A DNA stretch of 64,000 bases from Ralstonia pickettii (lineage in GTDB: Bacteria; Pseudomonadota; Gammaproteobacteria; Burkholderiales; Burkholderiaceae). The stretch lies in contig NZ_JFZG01000011.1 of the NCBI RefSeq assembly GCF_000607165.1, positions 62,001 through 126,000 of the forward strand, read 5' to 3'. The notes under the pieces were generated by a model that saw nothing but the letters and a program-made list of their open reading frames with translations, was not told the DNA's origin and ran no database searches. Shown piece after piece: positions 33,566-42,820 of this stretch; within the stretch, counting starts at the first letter, position 1; every line of letters begins with the position of its first letter. The position numbers and the translations under genes are program-made.

Positions 33566-35971
33566 TCAGACTTCCGTGCGTCTTAAGCGCAGGGCGTTGG
33601 AGACGACGGATACTGAACTCAGGCTCATGGCAAGGGCGGCAATCATCGGCGACAGAAGCAGACCGGTCGCACTGTAGAGCACGCCTGCTGCCAGGGGCAC
33701 GCCCAACGCGTTGTAGATGAAGGCAAAACCGAGGTTCTGCTTCATGTTTGCGATGGTCGCTTCCGACAGCTGACGCGCTCTGGAAATGCCCCGCAAGTCG
33801 CCCTTCACCAACGTGACCTGAGCACTGTTCATTGCAACGTCAGTTCCGGTTCCCATGGCGATGCCAACATCGGCTTTGGCTAGCGCAGGGGCGTCATTGA
33901 TGCCGTCACCGGCCATGGCCACGACACGGCCTTCACTTTGGAATTTGCTGACCAGAGCGAGTTTGTCGGCGGGCTTGACCTCACCATGGAACTCGTCAAT
34001 GCCGAGTTTTGCCGCGACAGCCTTGGCAGTTACCACGCCGTCCCCGGTTGCCATCACGACACGGATGCCTTTTTCTTTGAGGCGCTCAAGCGCCTCCGCA
34101 GTGGTCGCCTTGATAGGGTCGGATACCGCCAAGAGGCCCGCCAGCGCCCCGTCAACCGCCAGGTACATGACGCTCGCGCCATGGGCGCGCAGTTCATCGC
34201 CAGCTTGGCTCATGGCAGTTGTTGATACGCCTTCGGTTTCCATCAGCACGGTGTTGCCTAGCGCAAGCTTCTTCCCGGCCACCGTGCCGCGTACTCCGAT
34301 GCCTGTGCTCGACTCGAAGTCCTCTGCCTTGTCGAGCGTCAGATTCTGCTGACGCGCCGCTTCTACAATCGTGGCGGCCAATGGATGCTCGCTGCCTTGG
34401 TCAAGGCTGGCAGCGAGCCGCAGCACCTCCAGGTCAGAAAAGCCGCTGATACCGACACTTCGTTCGAAAGCAGGTTTGCCTTCGGTAAGCGTTCCGGTCT
34501 TGTCGACAATGAGCGTATCGACCTTGCGCAAGTTCTCGATAGCTGCCGCATCGCGGAACAGCACGCCGGTCGTCGCCCCTTTGCCGCTGGCCACCATGAT
34601 GGACATAGGTGTCGCAAGACCAAGGGCGCAAGGGCAGGCAATGATGAGCACGGCGACGGCGTTGATGAGTCCGTATCCCCAGCTTGGCTGCGGCCCGAAG
34701 AGGCCCCAGGCGAAAAACGTCAGCACAGCAACGGCGACCACGGCAACCACGAAAACGCCAGCTACCTTGTCGGCCATCCGCTGCATCGGCGCTTTGGACC
34801 GCTGCGCCTGAGCGACCATCTGGACAATCTGGGACAGGACGGTTTGGGAGCCAACCTTCTCGGATTCGATGACCAAGCTGCCAGAGGCATTCATCGTCGC
34901 ACCAATGACGCGGTCGCCTACCCGTTTGGTGATGGGGATGGGCTCGCCTGTAATCATGGACTCGTCAAGCGAGCTGGTGCCTTCAATGATGACACCATCG
35001 ACGGGTACCTTTTCGCCAGGTCGCACGCGTAGGCGGTCCCCAACGTGCACGTGGCTCAGCGGAACGTCTTCCTCGCTGCCATCCGGGTTGATTCGGCGTG
35101 CTGTTTTCGGAGCCAAGCCGAGAAGGGATTTGATGGCCGCCGACGTTTGAGACCGTGCCCTCAATTCAAGTACCTGCCCGACGAGAGTCAGCGAAATGAT
35201 GACTGCGGCTGCTTCGAAATACACGCCGACGCGGCCGTGGACGGCGAACGTTTCTGGGAATACGCCGGGGGCAATGGTGGCAACGACACTATAGACATAC
35301 GCTGCACCAGTACCGAGACCGATGAGCGTCCACATATTCGGGCTGCGATGGATGAAGGACTGAGCGCAGCGCTCGAAGAACGGATACCCAGCCCACAGCA
35401 CAACCGGGGTCGCCAGAGCGAGTTCCACCCAGCTTTGAACAGAAGGCTCCATCCATCTGTACCGATGCCCGAACATGGCCAGGATGAAAACGACTGCCGT
35501 AAGTGGCAGGGTCCACCAAAAACGTCTTTGAAAATCGACGAGTTCGGGATTCTCTTCCTCGCTCAATTCCGGGATGACCGGCTCTAGCGTCATCCCGCAG
35601 ATGGGGCAGTTCCCTGGTCGGTCCTGCCGGATTTGCGGGTGCATCGGGCATGTGTAGATGGTCCCGTCCTCTGCGGGAGCAGGTGCAACGTCGGCAGACG
35701 CGGCCACATACCGCGGAGGGTCTGCAACGAACTTGCTTTCGCACTTTTCGCTGCAGAACCGATACGTCTTGCCTTGATGCGCAGCATGAAAGCGCGAGTC
35801 GGCGCTGACAGTCATCCCGCACACCGGGTCTTTCTCGGTCAGTCCGGCAGTGGACGCTTGGGGATTGTGGTGGTGGTGCTCAGATGAACCATGAACGACA
35901 TGCAAGCGACGATCAGGATGCATGTGGTCATGCCCTTGCTCTTCACCATGAAGATGACGCTGCTCTTCCAT
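33566..35971 (-). CDS. Cu+/Ag+-exporting P1B-type ATPase with YHS and metal-binding N-terminus
   Basis: An 801-residue protein. A His-rich leader precedes a YHS domain ([15 protein letters not shown] ... [10 protein letters not shown], about 46-85) and a heavy-metal-binding segment ([20 protein letters not shown], about 105-130) instead of HMA domains. The catalytic core has [14 protein letters not shown] near residue 446, DKTGTLT near 488, SEHPLA and [12 protein letters not shown]7 has YNALGVP and TM8 has MSLSSVSV, which together with CPC specify Cu(I)/Ag(I). It pumps these ions out of the cytoplasm. AAAGGAG precedes the ATG, and a CueR-type promoter lies upstream. Confidence 0.92.
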   Translation of the reverse strand: MEEQRHLHGEEQGHDHMHPDRRLHVVHGSSEHHHHNPQASTAGLTEKDPVCGMTVSADSRFHAAHQGKTYRFCSEKCESKFVADPPRYVAASADVAPAPAEDGTIYTCPMHPQIRQDRPGNCPICGMTLEPVIPELSEEENPELVDFQRRFWWTLPLTAVVFILAMFGHRYRWMEPSVQSWVELALATPVVLWAGYPFFERCAQSFIHRSPNMWTLIGLGTGAAYVYSVVATIAPGVFPETFAVHGRVGVYFEAAAVIISLTLVGQVLELRARSQTSAAIKSLLGLAPKTARRINPDGSEEDVPLSHVHVGDRLRVRPGEKVPVDGVIIEGTSSLDESMITGEPIPITKRVGDRVIGATMNASGSLVIESEKVGSQTVLSQIVQMVAQAQRSKAPMQRMADKVAGVFVVAVVAVAVLTFFAWGLFGPQPSWGYGLINAVAVLIIACPCALGLATPMSIMVASGKGATTGVLFRDAAAIENLRKVDTLIVDKTGTLTEGKPAFERSVGISGFSDLEVLRLAASLDQGSEHPLAATIVEAARQQNLTLDKAEDFESSTGIGVRGTVAGKKLALGNTVLMETEGVSTTAMSQAGDELRAHGASVMYLAVDGALAGLLAVSDPIKATTAEALERLKEKGIRVVMATGDGVVTAKAVAAKLGIDEFHGEVKPADKLALVSKFQSEGRVVAMAGDGINDAPALAKADVGIAMGTGTDVAMNSAQVTLVKGDLRGISRARQLSEATIANMKQNLGFAFIYNALGVPLAAGVLYSATGLLLSPMIAALAMSLSSVSVVSNALRLRRTEV

Positions 35972-36102
35972 TGCGCGTACTCCTTTCGGTTCGGGCCGCC
36001 TATCTGAGTGGATTCAGCGCACGCGATGTGGCCTTTTACGCATGGTATCGGTGGTACTTTGCCGCTCCCAGCCAAACAGTCTCTTTCCTTGACCCAAAAC
36101 AC

Positions 36103-36133
36103 ATGATGAGCCTTCCCATGGCGGGAAGGTCAA
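36103..36133 (-). promoter_or_regulatory. CueR/MerR-type promoter of the copper ATPase gene
   Basis: On the minus strand a -35 element TTGACC (36133-36128) and a -10-like CATCAT (36108-36103) are separated by an over-long 19-bp spacer. The spacer carries the dyad CCTTCCC-N5-GGGAAGG (36129-36111). This copies the architecture of E. coli PcopA, where CueR twists the DNA when Cu(I) binds. No merR-family gene lies in this window. Confidence 0.8.
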
Positions 36134-36190
36134 TAACCTGTGGCGCCGGGCGCGGGCCGAAACCGCTGGGTTTCGTTCCCGCGAAAGAAC

Positions 36191-37135
36191 TCACTCGGTT
36201 CCAGGTAAGGCACTTGCAACAAGAACGGCTGCCACAAGGAGCACAGCCGCCAAGACAACGGCTTCAATGCGCAGCACGGATACGAATCGCCGGCCAACCC
36301 GCAACCCGTCAAATTCGCCTGGCTGTTTGAGCGATGCCAAGAGCACCGGCATCTCGAAAAAGCGATTGTGGCCACCGAGCGCCGCTGCGACGAGAACGAA
36401 TGCAAGCTTCAGGAGCAGCAGCTTTCCGTAGATTGCGCCCAGTAGATTCGCAGGCATGCCGACGCTTCGCCAACCGCTATAAGCACCGGTGAACACCAAC
36501 ACGACAAGCGCATAGGTGGCTGCGTTCGACAGTGTTTGAACATAGTCAGCGCCGTTGGGGCGCTCTGCTGGCGGCACCTCAAGTATCTGTGGCCCCGCGA
36601 CGCATGCGGCGACATAGACGAGGCCCACCCAGGTACTGATTGCCAGCAGGTGCATCCAATCTACCCAAACCGGCAAGCTGAACGCCCCAGCATCCACAGG
36701 GTGTCCGCCGTGGCTGCGTGCCAGCGCGGTTCCAGCAACCCCAACCCATAACGCAGCACGAAGCCCGGGCGATTGCGTCTCCCATGAAACGAACGACAGC
36801 GCCGCCACAACAAGCATCAGGACTGTTGCGACTGCCCACGCGTACCCGAACTCCGTTGAGCGCAGCATGGACAGTACGGCTGGCCACGCCTCAAGCAGGG
36901 AGGTTTCGGCCATCAGAGCGCAGTGAATCCAGAAATACAGAGCGCTGGCCGCCACGACAACAATGGCGGCAATCCGGAATGTTCTCCCCAGAATCTCTGT
37001 GACACCGGCCTGCCACGCTGACGGCTTGCGCTTGAGCCAGCTATCGCTGAGCAACGTACCAACCAGCACCGCAAAACCGAGGTTTTGCAGTGCCGTCAGT
37101 CCAAAGCGCGCTATGTTCAGGGCGCCTTCATTCAT
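36191..37135 (-). CDS. copD: CopD-family copper resistance membrane protein
   Basis: A 314-residue protein with about eight membrane helices. CopD features include WVDWMHLLAISTWVGLVYVA (conserved His in the WxHxLAxxxWxG pattern), a periplasmic ARSHGGHPVDAGAF and FTGAYSGWR. CopD works with periplasmic CopC in copper uptake or handling in copper-resistant bacteria. The ATG at 37135 overlaps the copC stop by one base (TAATG), so the pair is translationally coupled. The longer frame to 37198 runs into copC and is not used. Confidence 0.88.
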   Translation of the reverse strand: MNEGALNIARFGLTALQNLGFAVLVGTLLSDSWLKRKPSAWQAGVTEILGRTFRIAAIVVVAASALYFWIHCALMAETSLLEAWPAVLSMLRSTEFGYAWAVATVLMLVVAALSFVSWETQSPGLRAALWVGVAGTALARSHGGHPVDAGAFSLPVWVDWMHLLAISTWVGLVYVAACVAGPQILEVPPAERPNGADYVQTLSNAATYALVVLVFTGAYSGWRSVGMPANLLGAIYGKLLLLKLAFVLVAAALGGHNRFFEMPVLLASLKQPGEFDGLRVGRRFVSVLRIEAVVLAAVLLVAAVLVASALPGTE

Positions 37136-37503
37136 TACTTCACCGTGAAGCTGTATTGGCCCTTTGTTTTGTGCCCGTCGTGCGTCATGACGGCCCAATT
37201 GACCGAATACGTTCCAGCGGCGAGCCTCGGTACGGCCACGGTCAGCACCCGGGGATTGGTGCTGTCGACCTTGGCCTTCTCGGTGGTGACGGTTTTTCCT
37301 TTCGCGTCGGTCACGTGCGCCGTACTAAAAGCCGGCTCCAGTTCTTCGTTAAAGGACATGCGCAGCGGGCTGGTGAGCGTTGCCACGGTGCTGCCTGCAG
37401 CAGGTTCCGTACTTTCGAGTTTCCCATGGGCAAAGGCGATAGTGGGGGCGATAGCGATGGCTGCGGTCAGGCTCAACAGCGATTGTTTGAGTCGTGCGTT
37501 CAT
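37135..37503 (-). CDS. copC: CopC periplasmic copper-binding protein
   Basis: A 122-residue protein with a signal peptide ending IAFA and mature start HGKLESTEPAAGS. The N-terminal histidine and the late DGHKTKGQYSF supply the Cu(II) site of CopC. There is no Met-rich loop of the Pseudomonas type, so it is probably a Cu(II)-only CopC. It is coupled to copD downstream and separated by 67 bp from the CusF-like gene upstream. Confidence 0.92.
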   Translation of the reverse strand: MNARLKQSLLSLTAAIAIAPTIAFAHGKLESTEPAAGSTVATLTSPLRMSFNEELEPAFSTAHVTDAKGKTVTTEKAKVDSTNPRVLTVAVPRLAAGTYSVNWAVMTHDGHKTKGQYSFTVK

Positions 37504-37570
37504 GTTGATTATGTAATGGAGGGCCTAAGGGAAATGGGCCGACGCCACAAGCCGCGCCGACAGGTCATGC

Positions 37571-37903
37571 TTACTGGCTCTTCTGCATCTTGACGACGGT
37601 CAGCGCGCCATTGACCTGTTCGGCAACGAAATCAATCTTATCGCCGACGGATACCTGCTGAAGCATGGCAGGGTTCTTGACGCGGAAAACCATCGTCATG
37701 GCATCCATACCGAGGTTCTCCAGAGGACCGTGCTTGATGGTCAGCTTACCCGCCGAGGAGTCGACCTTTTTGATTTCGCCGTGTGACATCTTTTCACTGG
37801 CTGGCGCAGTCGCTGTGGCGGCTGTGGCGCCAGCTTCAGCGGCGAACACGGGTGTCGAGGCCAAGAGCGTGGCAGCAACAAGAATCGGGGTGGCTTTTTT
37901 CAT
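37571..37903 (-). CDS. CusF-like periplasmic copper-binding protein
   Basis: A 110-residue protein with a signal peptide (ILVAATLLASTPVFA). The CusF core is KVDSSAGKLTIKHGPLENLG, then MDAMTMVFRVKNPAML. The His in IKHGP and the Met pair in MTM are the expected Cu(I)/Ag(I) ligands. The tryptophan that caps the metal in E. coli CusF is not evident. It could hand ions to the CusCBA pump encoded divergently. The start at 37903 follows CCGGAG. An earlier frame to 37951 is ignored. Confidence 0.85.
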   Translation of the reverse strand: MKKATPILVAATLLASTPVFAAEAGATAATATAPASEKMSHGEIKKVDSSAGKLTIKHGPLENLGMDAMTMVFRVKNPAMLQQVSVGDKIDFVAEQVNGALTVVKMQKSQ

Positions 37904-37954
37904 GATGAGATAACTCCGGATTAAAGATCGTGAGGTGAACGGGCTGCACACCGC

Positions 37955-38104
37955 CTAGTTCAATCGCCGAGCAGGGCGCTGGCGCACGCGCGTGCCGCTG
38001 TGCGTTTGGGAGGCTTGCATGTCGCCCTGTTCTTTCATCGGTTGGGGGGGCGATATGGCAAGGACCGCCAAACTGGCAAGGGCCAGCAAGCGCATCGGAA
38101 ACAT
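37955..38104 (-). CDS. possible 49-residue exported peptide in the copper operon
   Basis: A short frame begins MFPMRLLALASLAVLAI and continues with a polar, Gln/Arg-rich tail containing Met and His. It has signal-peptide character and lies between the CusF-like and His/Cys-rich protein genes on the same strand, filling an otherwise empty 300 bp. A clear ribosome site is lacking, and no family is recognised. Confidence 0.35.
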   Translation of the reverse strand: MFPMRLLALASLAVLAISPPQPMKEQGDMQASQTHSGTRVRQRPARRLN

Positions 38105-38200
38105 GTGAAACCGTCGGTGGATGCCCGTGAAAGTGAGGCGCCAGCTACATTCTTCTGGCTAAGCGACTTACCCGCCCAGAAAATGGGCACACGTTGGGCG

Positions 38201-38620
38201 TCAAACGCGAAGGGCTGGCGGACGCTGAAGCCCGTCGGGGACGTGGCTGGAGAAGCCGACGTTCAGGCTAAAGGAGGCCCGAACCACCGAGTCGTCAAGG
38301 TGAATGGACAGAGGGAAGGAGAAAGGAACAACAGAGCACAGGGCGCACGCGGCACACCCAGAGCAAGCATGGCCAGCGTGCTTGGCAGATTTCCCGGAGG
38401 ATTCCGTTGGCGCGGCATGCGAATGTACCAAGCAATGGTCGTCGTCGTCGGCAGCTGCCATTACAACGGCGTCATTCGCATTGTGACTCTGAGTCGTCAC
38501 TTGAGTGGGGCCATGGCCGCCAAGGACTTCTTTTGCCATCATCGCGGCCGCACTAGCCCCTTGCAGCGGCACGGCCACAATCAAGAGCAGGAGAAGGAAG
38601 CGCGTAAGGAAACGAAGCAT
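38201..38620 (-). CDS. His/Cys-rich exported protein, CzcI/DUF2946-like
   Basis: A 139-residue protein with signal peptide FLLLLLIVAVPLQGASA. A metal-ligand-rich middle follows (DDDDHCLVHSHAAP ... HAGHACSGCAACALC), then the closing SSHVPDGLQRPPAL. A C-terminal 'P-D-x-x-x-R-P-P' and a His/Cys-rich body are typical of the small periplasmic proteins (CzcI or DUF2946 type) that accompany metal efflux operons. It may buffer copper or signal. Family assignment is by eye and uncertain. Confidence 0.6.
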   Translation of the reverse strand: MLRFLTRFLLLLLIVAVPLQGASAAAMMAKEVLGGHGPTQVTTQSHNANDAVVMAAADDDDHCLVHSHAAPTESSGKSAKHAGHACSGCAACALCSVVPFSFPLSIHLDDSVVRASFSLNVGFSSHVPDGLQRPPALRV

Positions 38621-38750
38621 TGAGCGGCGGCCGCAGCTGGACAGCTGGAGACGCCAGTTTAGCGAATGCGGTGCGCGCTTCCAAGAGAACCGAAAGCGCT
38701 GCCCGTGCCTCCTCCATCTGGAGGACGGCGACGCCCCGGTCCCGAGCGGA

Positions 38751-39257
38751 CTACTTCGTCATCATGCCGCCGCCCATACCCATACCGTTCCCCATCATTC
38801 CCTGGCCACCCATCATGCCTTGGCCGTCCATCATCGACTGCATCATCTCCTGCATCAGAGCCATGTTTTGGCCCATCATGCCCTGACACCCTTGCATCCG
38901 TGTAGTCGCGGCTTTGCCTCTGCCTTTGCCGTTTGATGGTTGCATCCTTCCGGCCATTCCCATGGACTTCTGCATCCCGGCCATGGCTTGCTGCATGACC
39001 TGAGCGCGCTCGGCCTGAAGTGCCTGGCGCTCCTCTGGGGTATTTGCCCGGGACATCCGTTCGCGGATTGCGCGCAAGTGGGCAATCTGGGCGTCTGCCT
39101 CAGGGTTGCCTTGAGGCGCTGCTGCCGGTGTTTCGGGAACCTCGGGAGCGTGATGGACGTTGTGAGCAGGGTCTTTAGCCGGTGTGGCGGAAAAAGCTAG
39201 CGGTGCCCAAGCCAAAGCGGTCGCCGCAATAAAAAGAGATACGCTGCATTTCTTCAT
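38751..39257 (-). CDS. Met-rich periplasmic protein, probable copper buffer
   Basis: A 168-residue protein: signal peptide (LFIAATALAWAPLAFSA), a Pro/His segment (DPAHNVHHAPEVP), a helical charged middle (RAIRERMSRANTPEERQ) and a C-terminus dominated by Met and Gly. Repeats such as GQGMMGGQGMMGNGMGMG hold over 20 Met in 60 residues. Thioether clusters of this kind bind Cu(I)/Ag(I). AAGGAG precedes the ATG at 39257. It heads the minus-strand copper operon and is divergent from cusCBA. The longer frame to 39461 crosses the divergent promoter. Confidence 0.75.
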   Translation of the reverse strand: MKKCSVSLFIAATALAWAPLAFSATPAKDPAHNVHHAPEVPETPAAAPQGNPEADAQIAHLRAIRERMSRANTPEERQALQAERAQVMQQAMAGMQKSMGMAGRMQPSNGKGRGKAATTRMQGCQGMMGQNMALMQEMMQSMMDGQGMMGGQGMMGNGMGMGGGMMTK

Positions 39258-39381
39258 GATGACCGAGCTCCTTCGTAATTTGGATGAGGCCGAGTGCCCT
39301 GTAGCGAATGTAGGCCAGCGCACCGATTTCAAATTGATGCTCGTCAACTGCCGTGCGAACGTGGAGAGTGAACCCTTGACC

Positions 39382-39412
39382 TTCACCTTCCCGTTGGGGA
39401 AAAGTACATCAT
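39382..39412 (+). promoter_or_regulatory. second CueR-type promoter, facing cusCBA
   Basis: TTCACC (39382-39387), a 19-bp spacer with the imperfect dyad CTTCCC-GTTG-GGGAAAAG, and CATCAT (39407-39412) reproduce the ATPase promoter at 36103-36133 element for element, including the same -10. A further TTGACC lies 6 bp upstream. It points at the small gene at 39525 and cusCBA. Dyad symmetry is weaker than in the first copy. Confidence 0.6.
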
Positions 39413-39524
39413 GAGAATGTCGCTGCTCGACGCGATCGCATGACACGGTGACGTCAGCCATCGCGTATCAACTTAAAACGACCGCTGCTAACGTTCCCGC
39501 CAAATCGACAGAGATAGCGTGCGC

Positions 39525-39920
39525 ATGCCCCTTCGCCGGCTGTGGATGACCGGCTTTCTCGTAGTTGCTTTCCTGACAGTCCAACTGGCAGCGGCAGCCT
39601 ACGCCTGCGCGGGAAATCTGTATTCGTTCAGCGCCATGGACGAGATGGCTGGCATGATGGAATCCTGTCCGGAGATGGTGGCGCAGGCGCACAAGAACAT
39701 CGGGGAGCACGACGGCCTGTGCCTTGAACATTGCAAGCTCAACGATAAGTCTGCTGACCATTTCTCCCCCCAAAGCCCAGCGTTTCTGCCGGTCCTGCTG
39801 GGTGTGATTGAACCCACCCCCGTTTCCACGTCTGCCTTCGCAGCATCCTTACGCGAAGGGTCCGTCGCGAGGGCGCCCCCACCGCCGCACGCCATCTTTC
39901 ACTGTTGTTATCGAACGTAG
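39525..39920 (+). CDS. small exported Cys/Met/His protein ahead of cusCBA
   Basis: A 131-residue protein with signal peptide (LVVAFLTVQLAAAAYA). The mature part has AMDEMAGMMESCPEMVAQAH and DGLCLEHCKLN, both possible Cu(I) ligands, and ends APPPPHAIFHCCYRT. Small secreted proteins with a Pro-rich end and a final aromatic/Cys motif often precede cus-type operons. No named function exists that I know. The upstream GTG at 39519 is an alternative start. It is likely co-transcribed with cusC. Confidence 0.65.
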   Translation: MPLRRLWMTGFLVVAFLTVQLAAAAYACAGNLYSFSAMDEMAGMMESCPEMVAQAHKNIGEHDGLCLEHCKLNDKSADHFSPQSPAFLPVLLGVIEPTPVSTSAFAASLREGSVARAPPPPHAIFHCCYRT

Positions 39921-39944
39921 CCTCCTGAGCGACGCTGTTTAGGT

Positions 39945-39966
39945 CTGTCTCTTTATATCGAGACAG
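39945..39966. promoter_or_regulatory. inverted repeat in the leader of cusC
   Basis: CTGTCTC-TTTATATC-GAGACAG is a perfect 7-bp dyad with an AT-rich 8-bp centre, located 24 bp before the cusC start. It could be an operator for a two-component regulator, a promoter-overlapping site (TATATC inside the loop) or an mRNA hairpin. Confidence 0.45.
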
Positions 39967-39989
39967 TCGTCGTTGCTCGCGGAGGTCCT

Positions 39990-41291
39990 ATGTGTTTTTC
40001 CCGTCGTCTATTGCGGGTGCTAATCATTGCGCCCGTCATTGGTTTGGCTGTGCCTGCTGTCGCGCAGGCGGAGCCAAACTTCCCACTCTCCCTGGAAGAA
40101 GCCGTTGCGCTTGCCACCGCTCGGTCCGCTAACGCGGAAACTTCGCGCGGCTCAGTGGAAGCCGCCTCGCAAATGGCGGTTGCTGCCGGTCAACTGCCAG
40201 ATCCCGTCCTCAAGTACGGCGTCAACAATGTTCCGCTGAGCGGTCCAGACCAGTACTCCGTCAGTCGGGACTTCATGACCATGCGGTCCATCAGCGTGAT
40301 GCAAGAGTTCACGCGGGCGGACAAACGCCGCAGACGCTCCGAACGTTTTGAAGCGGAAGCGGCTTCTGCTGAGGCGCAGCGGACTGTGGGTCTTGCCAGC
40401 GTTCAGCGGGGCGTCGCTTCTGCGTGGCTTGACCGTTGGTATGCCGAGCAGACCGACGCGCTGCTCAGTCACCACGGCAGTCCTTTTGAACTCGAATTAC
40501 AGGCGGCGACTGCGGCCTACAGGAGTGGGCGTGGCTCACGCGCCGATGTGCTTGCGGCGGAGATGGAGATTCAAAAGTTGCAAGACCGCCGGGATGAGAA
40601 CCAGGCCGCCATTGATGCTGCCAAAGCGAACCTCGAGCGGTGGATTGGACCAGCCGGCAATCGGCCTCTTTCAGAGCGCCCGCCCATCGTTGTTCCGCCT
40701 CGCATTCAACAGCTAGGCCAGGCCGACATGGACGCGGTGCCGGAGTTGCAGGCGGCTCAACGCGATGTGGCTCTCGCTGAGGCTGATGTGCGCGTTGCAA
40801 CCGAAGCCCGCAAGCCGGACGTCTCCGTTGAGTTGATGTACAGCCAGCGCGGTCCGGCTTACGCAAACATGGCCTCCATTAACGTCAGCTTCCCCTTGCC
40901 ATGGGACCGCGCGAACCGCCAAGACCGGGAAGTTGCTGCAAAGCTGGCTAGCGCGGAGGAAGCGCGAGCCAAGTCCGAGGTGATGGCGCGCACGACGCGG
41001 GCCGAGATTGCGGCCAAGCTGGCTGAATTGCAGCGCAATCTCGTGAGGCTGCAACGTTACGACGAAAAGATGCTTCCGTTGGCTAAAGCCCAGGTTGACG
41101 CTGCGCTGACGGCCTATCGAACGAACAGCGGGCCGTTGCTTGCCGTCGCTCAAGCAAACCACCGCGTGATTGATACGTCGGTGGAACGACTCACGCTTGA
41201 AGCCCGGACCGCGAAGCTCTGGTCCGAACTGGCCTACCTCATTCCGCTACCCACCGCGCAGTCCGGCATCGACGCGAAGGAATTCAAATGA
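39990..41291 (+). CDS. cusC: CusC-like outer membrane channel (TolC family)
   Basis: A 433-residue protein with signal peptide (VIGLAVPAVAQAEP). TolC-family halves include LSLEEAVALATARSANAETS and YGVNNVPLSGPDQYSVSRDFMTMRSISVMQEF, the latter characteristic of Cu/Ag-type channels. The second half has MDAVPELQAAQRDVALAEAD and MYSQRGPAYANMASINVSFPLPWDR. CGGAGG lies 5 bp before the start. It overlaps cusB by 4 bp and forms the outer membrane exit of the tripartite pump. Confidence 0.9.
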   Translation: MCFSRRLLRVLIIAPVIGLAVPAVAQAEPNFPLSLEEAVALATARSANAETSRGSVEAASQMAVAAGQLPDPVLKYGVNNVPLSGPDQYSVSRDFMTMRSISVMQEFTRADKRRRRSERFEAEAASAEAQRTVGLASVQRGVASAWLDRWYAEQTDALLSHHGSPFELELQAATAAYRSGRGSRADVLAAEMEIQKLQDRRDENQAAIDAAKANLERWIGPAGNRPLSERPPIVVPPRIQQLGQADMDAVPELQAAQRDVALAEADVRVATEARKPDVSVELMYSQRGPAYANMASINVSFPLPWDRANRQDREVAAKLASAEEARAKSEVMARTTRAEIAAKLAELQRNLVRLQRYDEKMLPLAKAQVDAALTAYRTNSGPLLAVAQANHRVIDTSVERLTLEARTAKLWSELAYLIPLPTAQSGIDAKEFK

Positions 41292-42820
41292 AAAAGCATG
41301 TTATCGGCGCTGCGGTAGCCGTGCTGCTCGCAGGGGGCGCACTGTACGGGGCATACCAAGTGGGTCTGAAGCACGGCACAAACTCCGCGCAGACCTCCGC
41401 AGCAAGTGCAAGCGTGAGCCTCAAGGCTGGCGATGTTGACCCTAAGACAGGTAAGAAGATTCTGTACTGGCACGACCCTATGGTGCCCGCACAGCGCTTC
41501 GACAAGCCAGGAAAGTCGCCCTTCATGGATATGCCCTTGGTTCCGGTCTATGAGGATGCTGGTGCAGGCTCGGCCGCAGTCAACGTCGACAGCCGCATCA
41601 CGCAGAACCTGGGTATCCGGACCGTCGAAGTGAAGTTGGGTAAATTGGATTCGGTGCTGGAAGCGCCCGGTAACGTTGCCATCAACGAACGCGGAATCGA
41701 GGTCATTCAAGCGCGTACGACGGGCTTTGTCGAACACGCTTATGCCAAGACTACGCTGGACCCTGTCAAGCGAGGCCAGCCCCTGGTGACCCTCTACGCT
41801 CCAGAGTGGGTCGCGGCTCAGGAGGAGTATTTGGCTGTCGCCAGAGCGGGTTCAGAGCTGCACGGCAACCTGCGTGACGCTGCGCTTGCCCGCATGCGGC
41901 AAGTCGGCATGACTGAAGGGCAAATTCGGCTCGCTGAAACCACGGGCAAGCTTCAGCCTCGGCTGAGCATCGCAAGCTCAGTCGACGGTGTCATTACCGA
42001 GGTCGGTGTCCGGGACGGCATGACAGTCACACCTGGCATGACGCTCTTCCGCGTGGCGGACCTTTCAACGGTATGGGTCGTGGCCGAAGTCCCGGAGAGT
42101 CAGGCTTCTGTCGCCAAACCAGGCCAGCCAATTACGGCCACGGCTTCGGCGTTTCCCGGTCAGGCCTTGGCAGGCAAAGTCGACGCCATCCTGCCGGACG
42201 TCAACCCCGCCACGCGCACCCTAAAAGTGCGAATCGAACTGCAAAACAAGAACCGGAAATTGGTGCCCGGGATGTTCGTCAATGTCCGCTTTGGCTCACA
42301 GGGCAGTGCTGACAAGCTGCTGGTTCCAACCGAGTCCCTCATTCGCACGGGTAGCCGCACGATTGTCATGGTCGACTCAGGCAATGGTGGTTTCAGTCCC
42401 GCCGAGGTCAAAACGGGTGCCGAGGCAAACGGGCAGACAGAGGTCACCGATGGCTTGAAGGCGGGCCAAAAGGTCGTCGCATCGGGTCAGTTCCTGCTTG
42501 ATTCCGAGGCAAGTCTGCGAGGCACCGCAACGCGCATGGAAAGCGCATCCGCCCCGGCTGCTGCAGTGGCCGCGCAAGAGCACGAGGGCGTTGGCCGCAT
42601 TGAAGCCGTGTCTTCGGACGGCATCACGATTTCCCATGGGCCGATTCCGACGCTGAACTGGCGCGCGATGACGATGGAATTCATGGCGCCGCCAACCGGG
42701 TTGCCTAAGGACCTGAGGGCCGGGCAGCAAATCCGGTTCCGCTTCCATTTGGATGAGGACGGCATGGCAGTTCTGTCTTCTGTTCAGCCTGCCTCCGCAC
42801 CGGGAGGGTCCAAACCGTGA
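41288..42820 (+). CDS. cusB: CusB-type adaptor with fused C-terminal CusF domain
   Basis: A 510-residue adaptor. A short N-terminal anchor is followed by a heavy-metal-binding segment near 57-85 ([19 protein letters not shown] with [11 protein letters not shown]). The lipoyl, hairpin and barrel domains follow ([40 protein letters not shown]). A CusF-like domain sits at about 434-505 ([31 protein letters not shown]). That domain has His, Trp and the Met pair that E. coli CusF uses for Cu(I)/Ag(I). It links pump and channel and could receive metal directly. Confidence 0.9.
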   Translation: MKKHVIGAAVAVLLAGGALYGAYQVGLKHGTNSAQTSAASASVSLKAGDVDPKTGKKILYWHDPMVPAQRFDKPGKSPFMDMPLVPVYEDAGAGSAAVNVDSRITQNLGIRTVEVKLGKLDSVLEAPGNVAINERGIEVIQARTTGFVEHAYAKTTLDPVKRGQPLVTLYAPEWVAAQEEYLAVARAGSELHGNLRDAALARMRQVGMTEGQIRLAETTGKLQPRLSIASSVDGVITEVGVRDGMTVTPGMTLFRVADLSTVWVVAEVPESQASVAKPGQPITATASAFPGQALAGKVDAILPDVNPATRTLKVRIELQNKNRKLVPGMFVNVRFGSQGSADKLLVPTESLIRTGSRTIVMVDSGNGGFSPAEVKTGAEANGQTEVTDGLKAGQKVVASGQFLLDSEASLRGTATRMESASAPAAAVAAQEHEGVGRIEAVSSDGITISHGPIPTLNWRAMTMEFMAPPTGLPKDLRAGQQIRFRFHLDEDGMAVLSSVQPASAPGGSKP

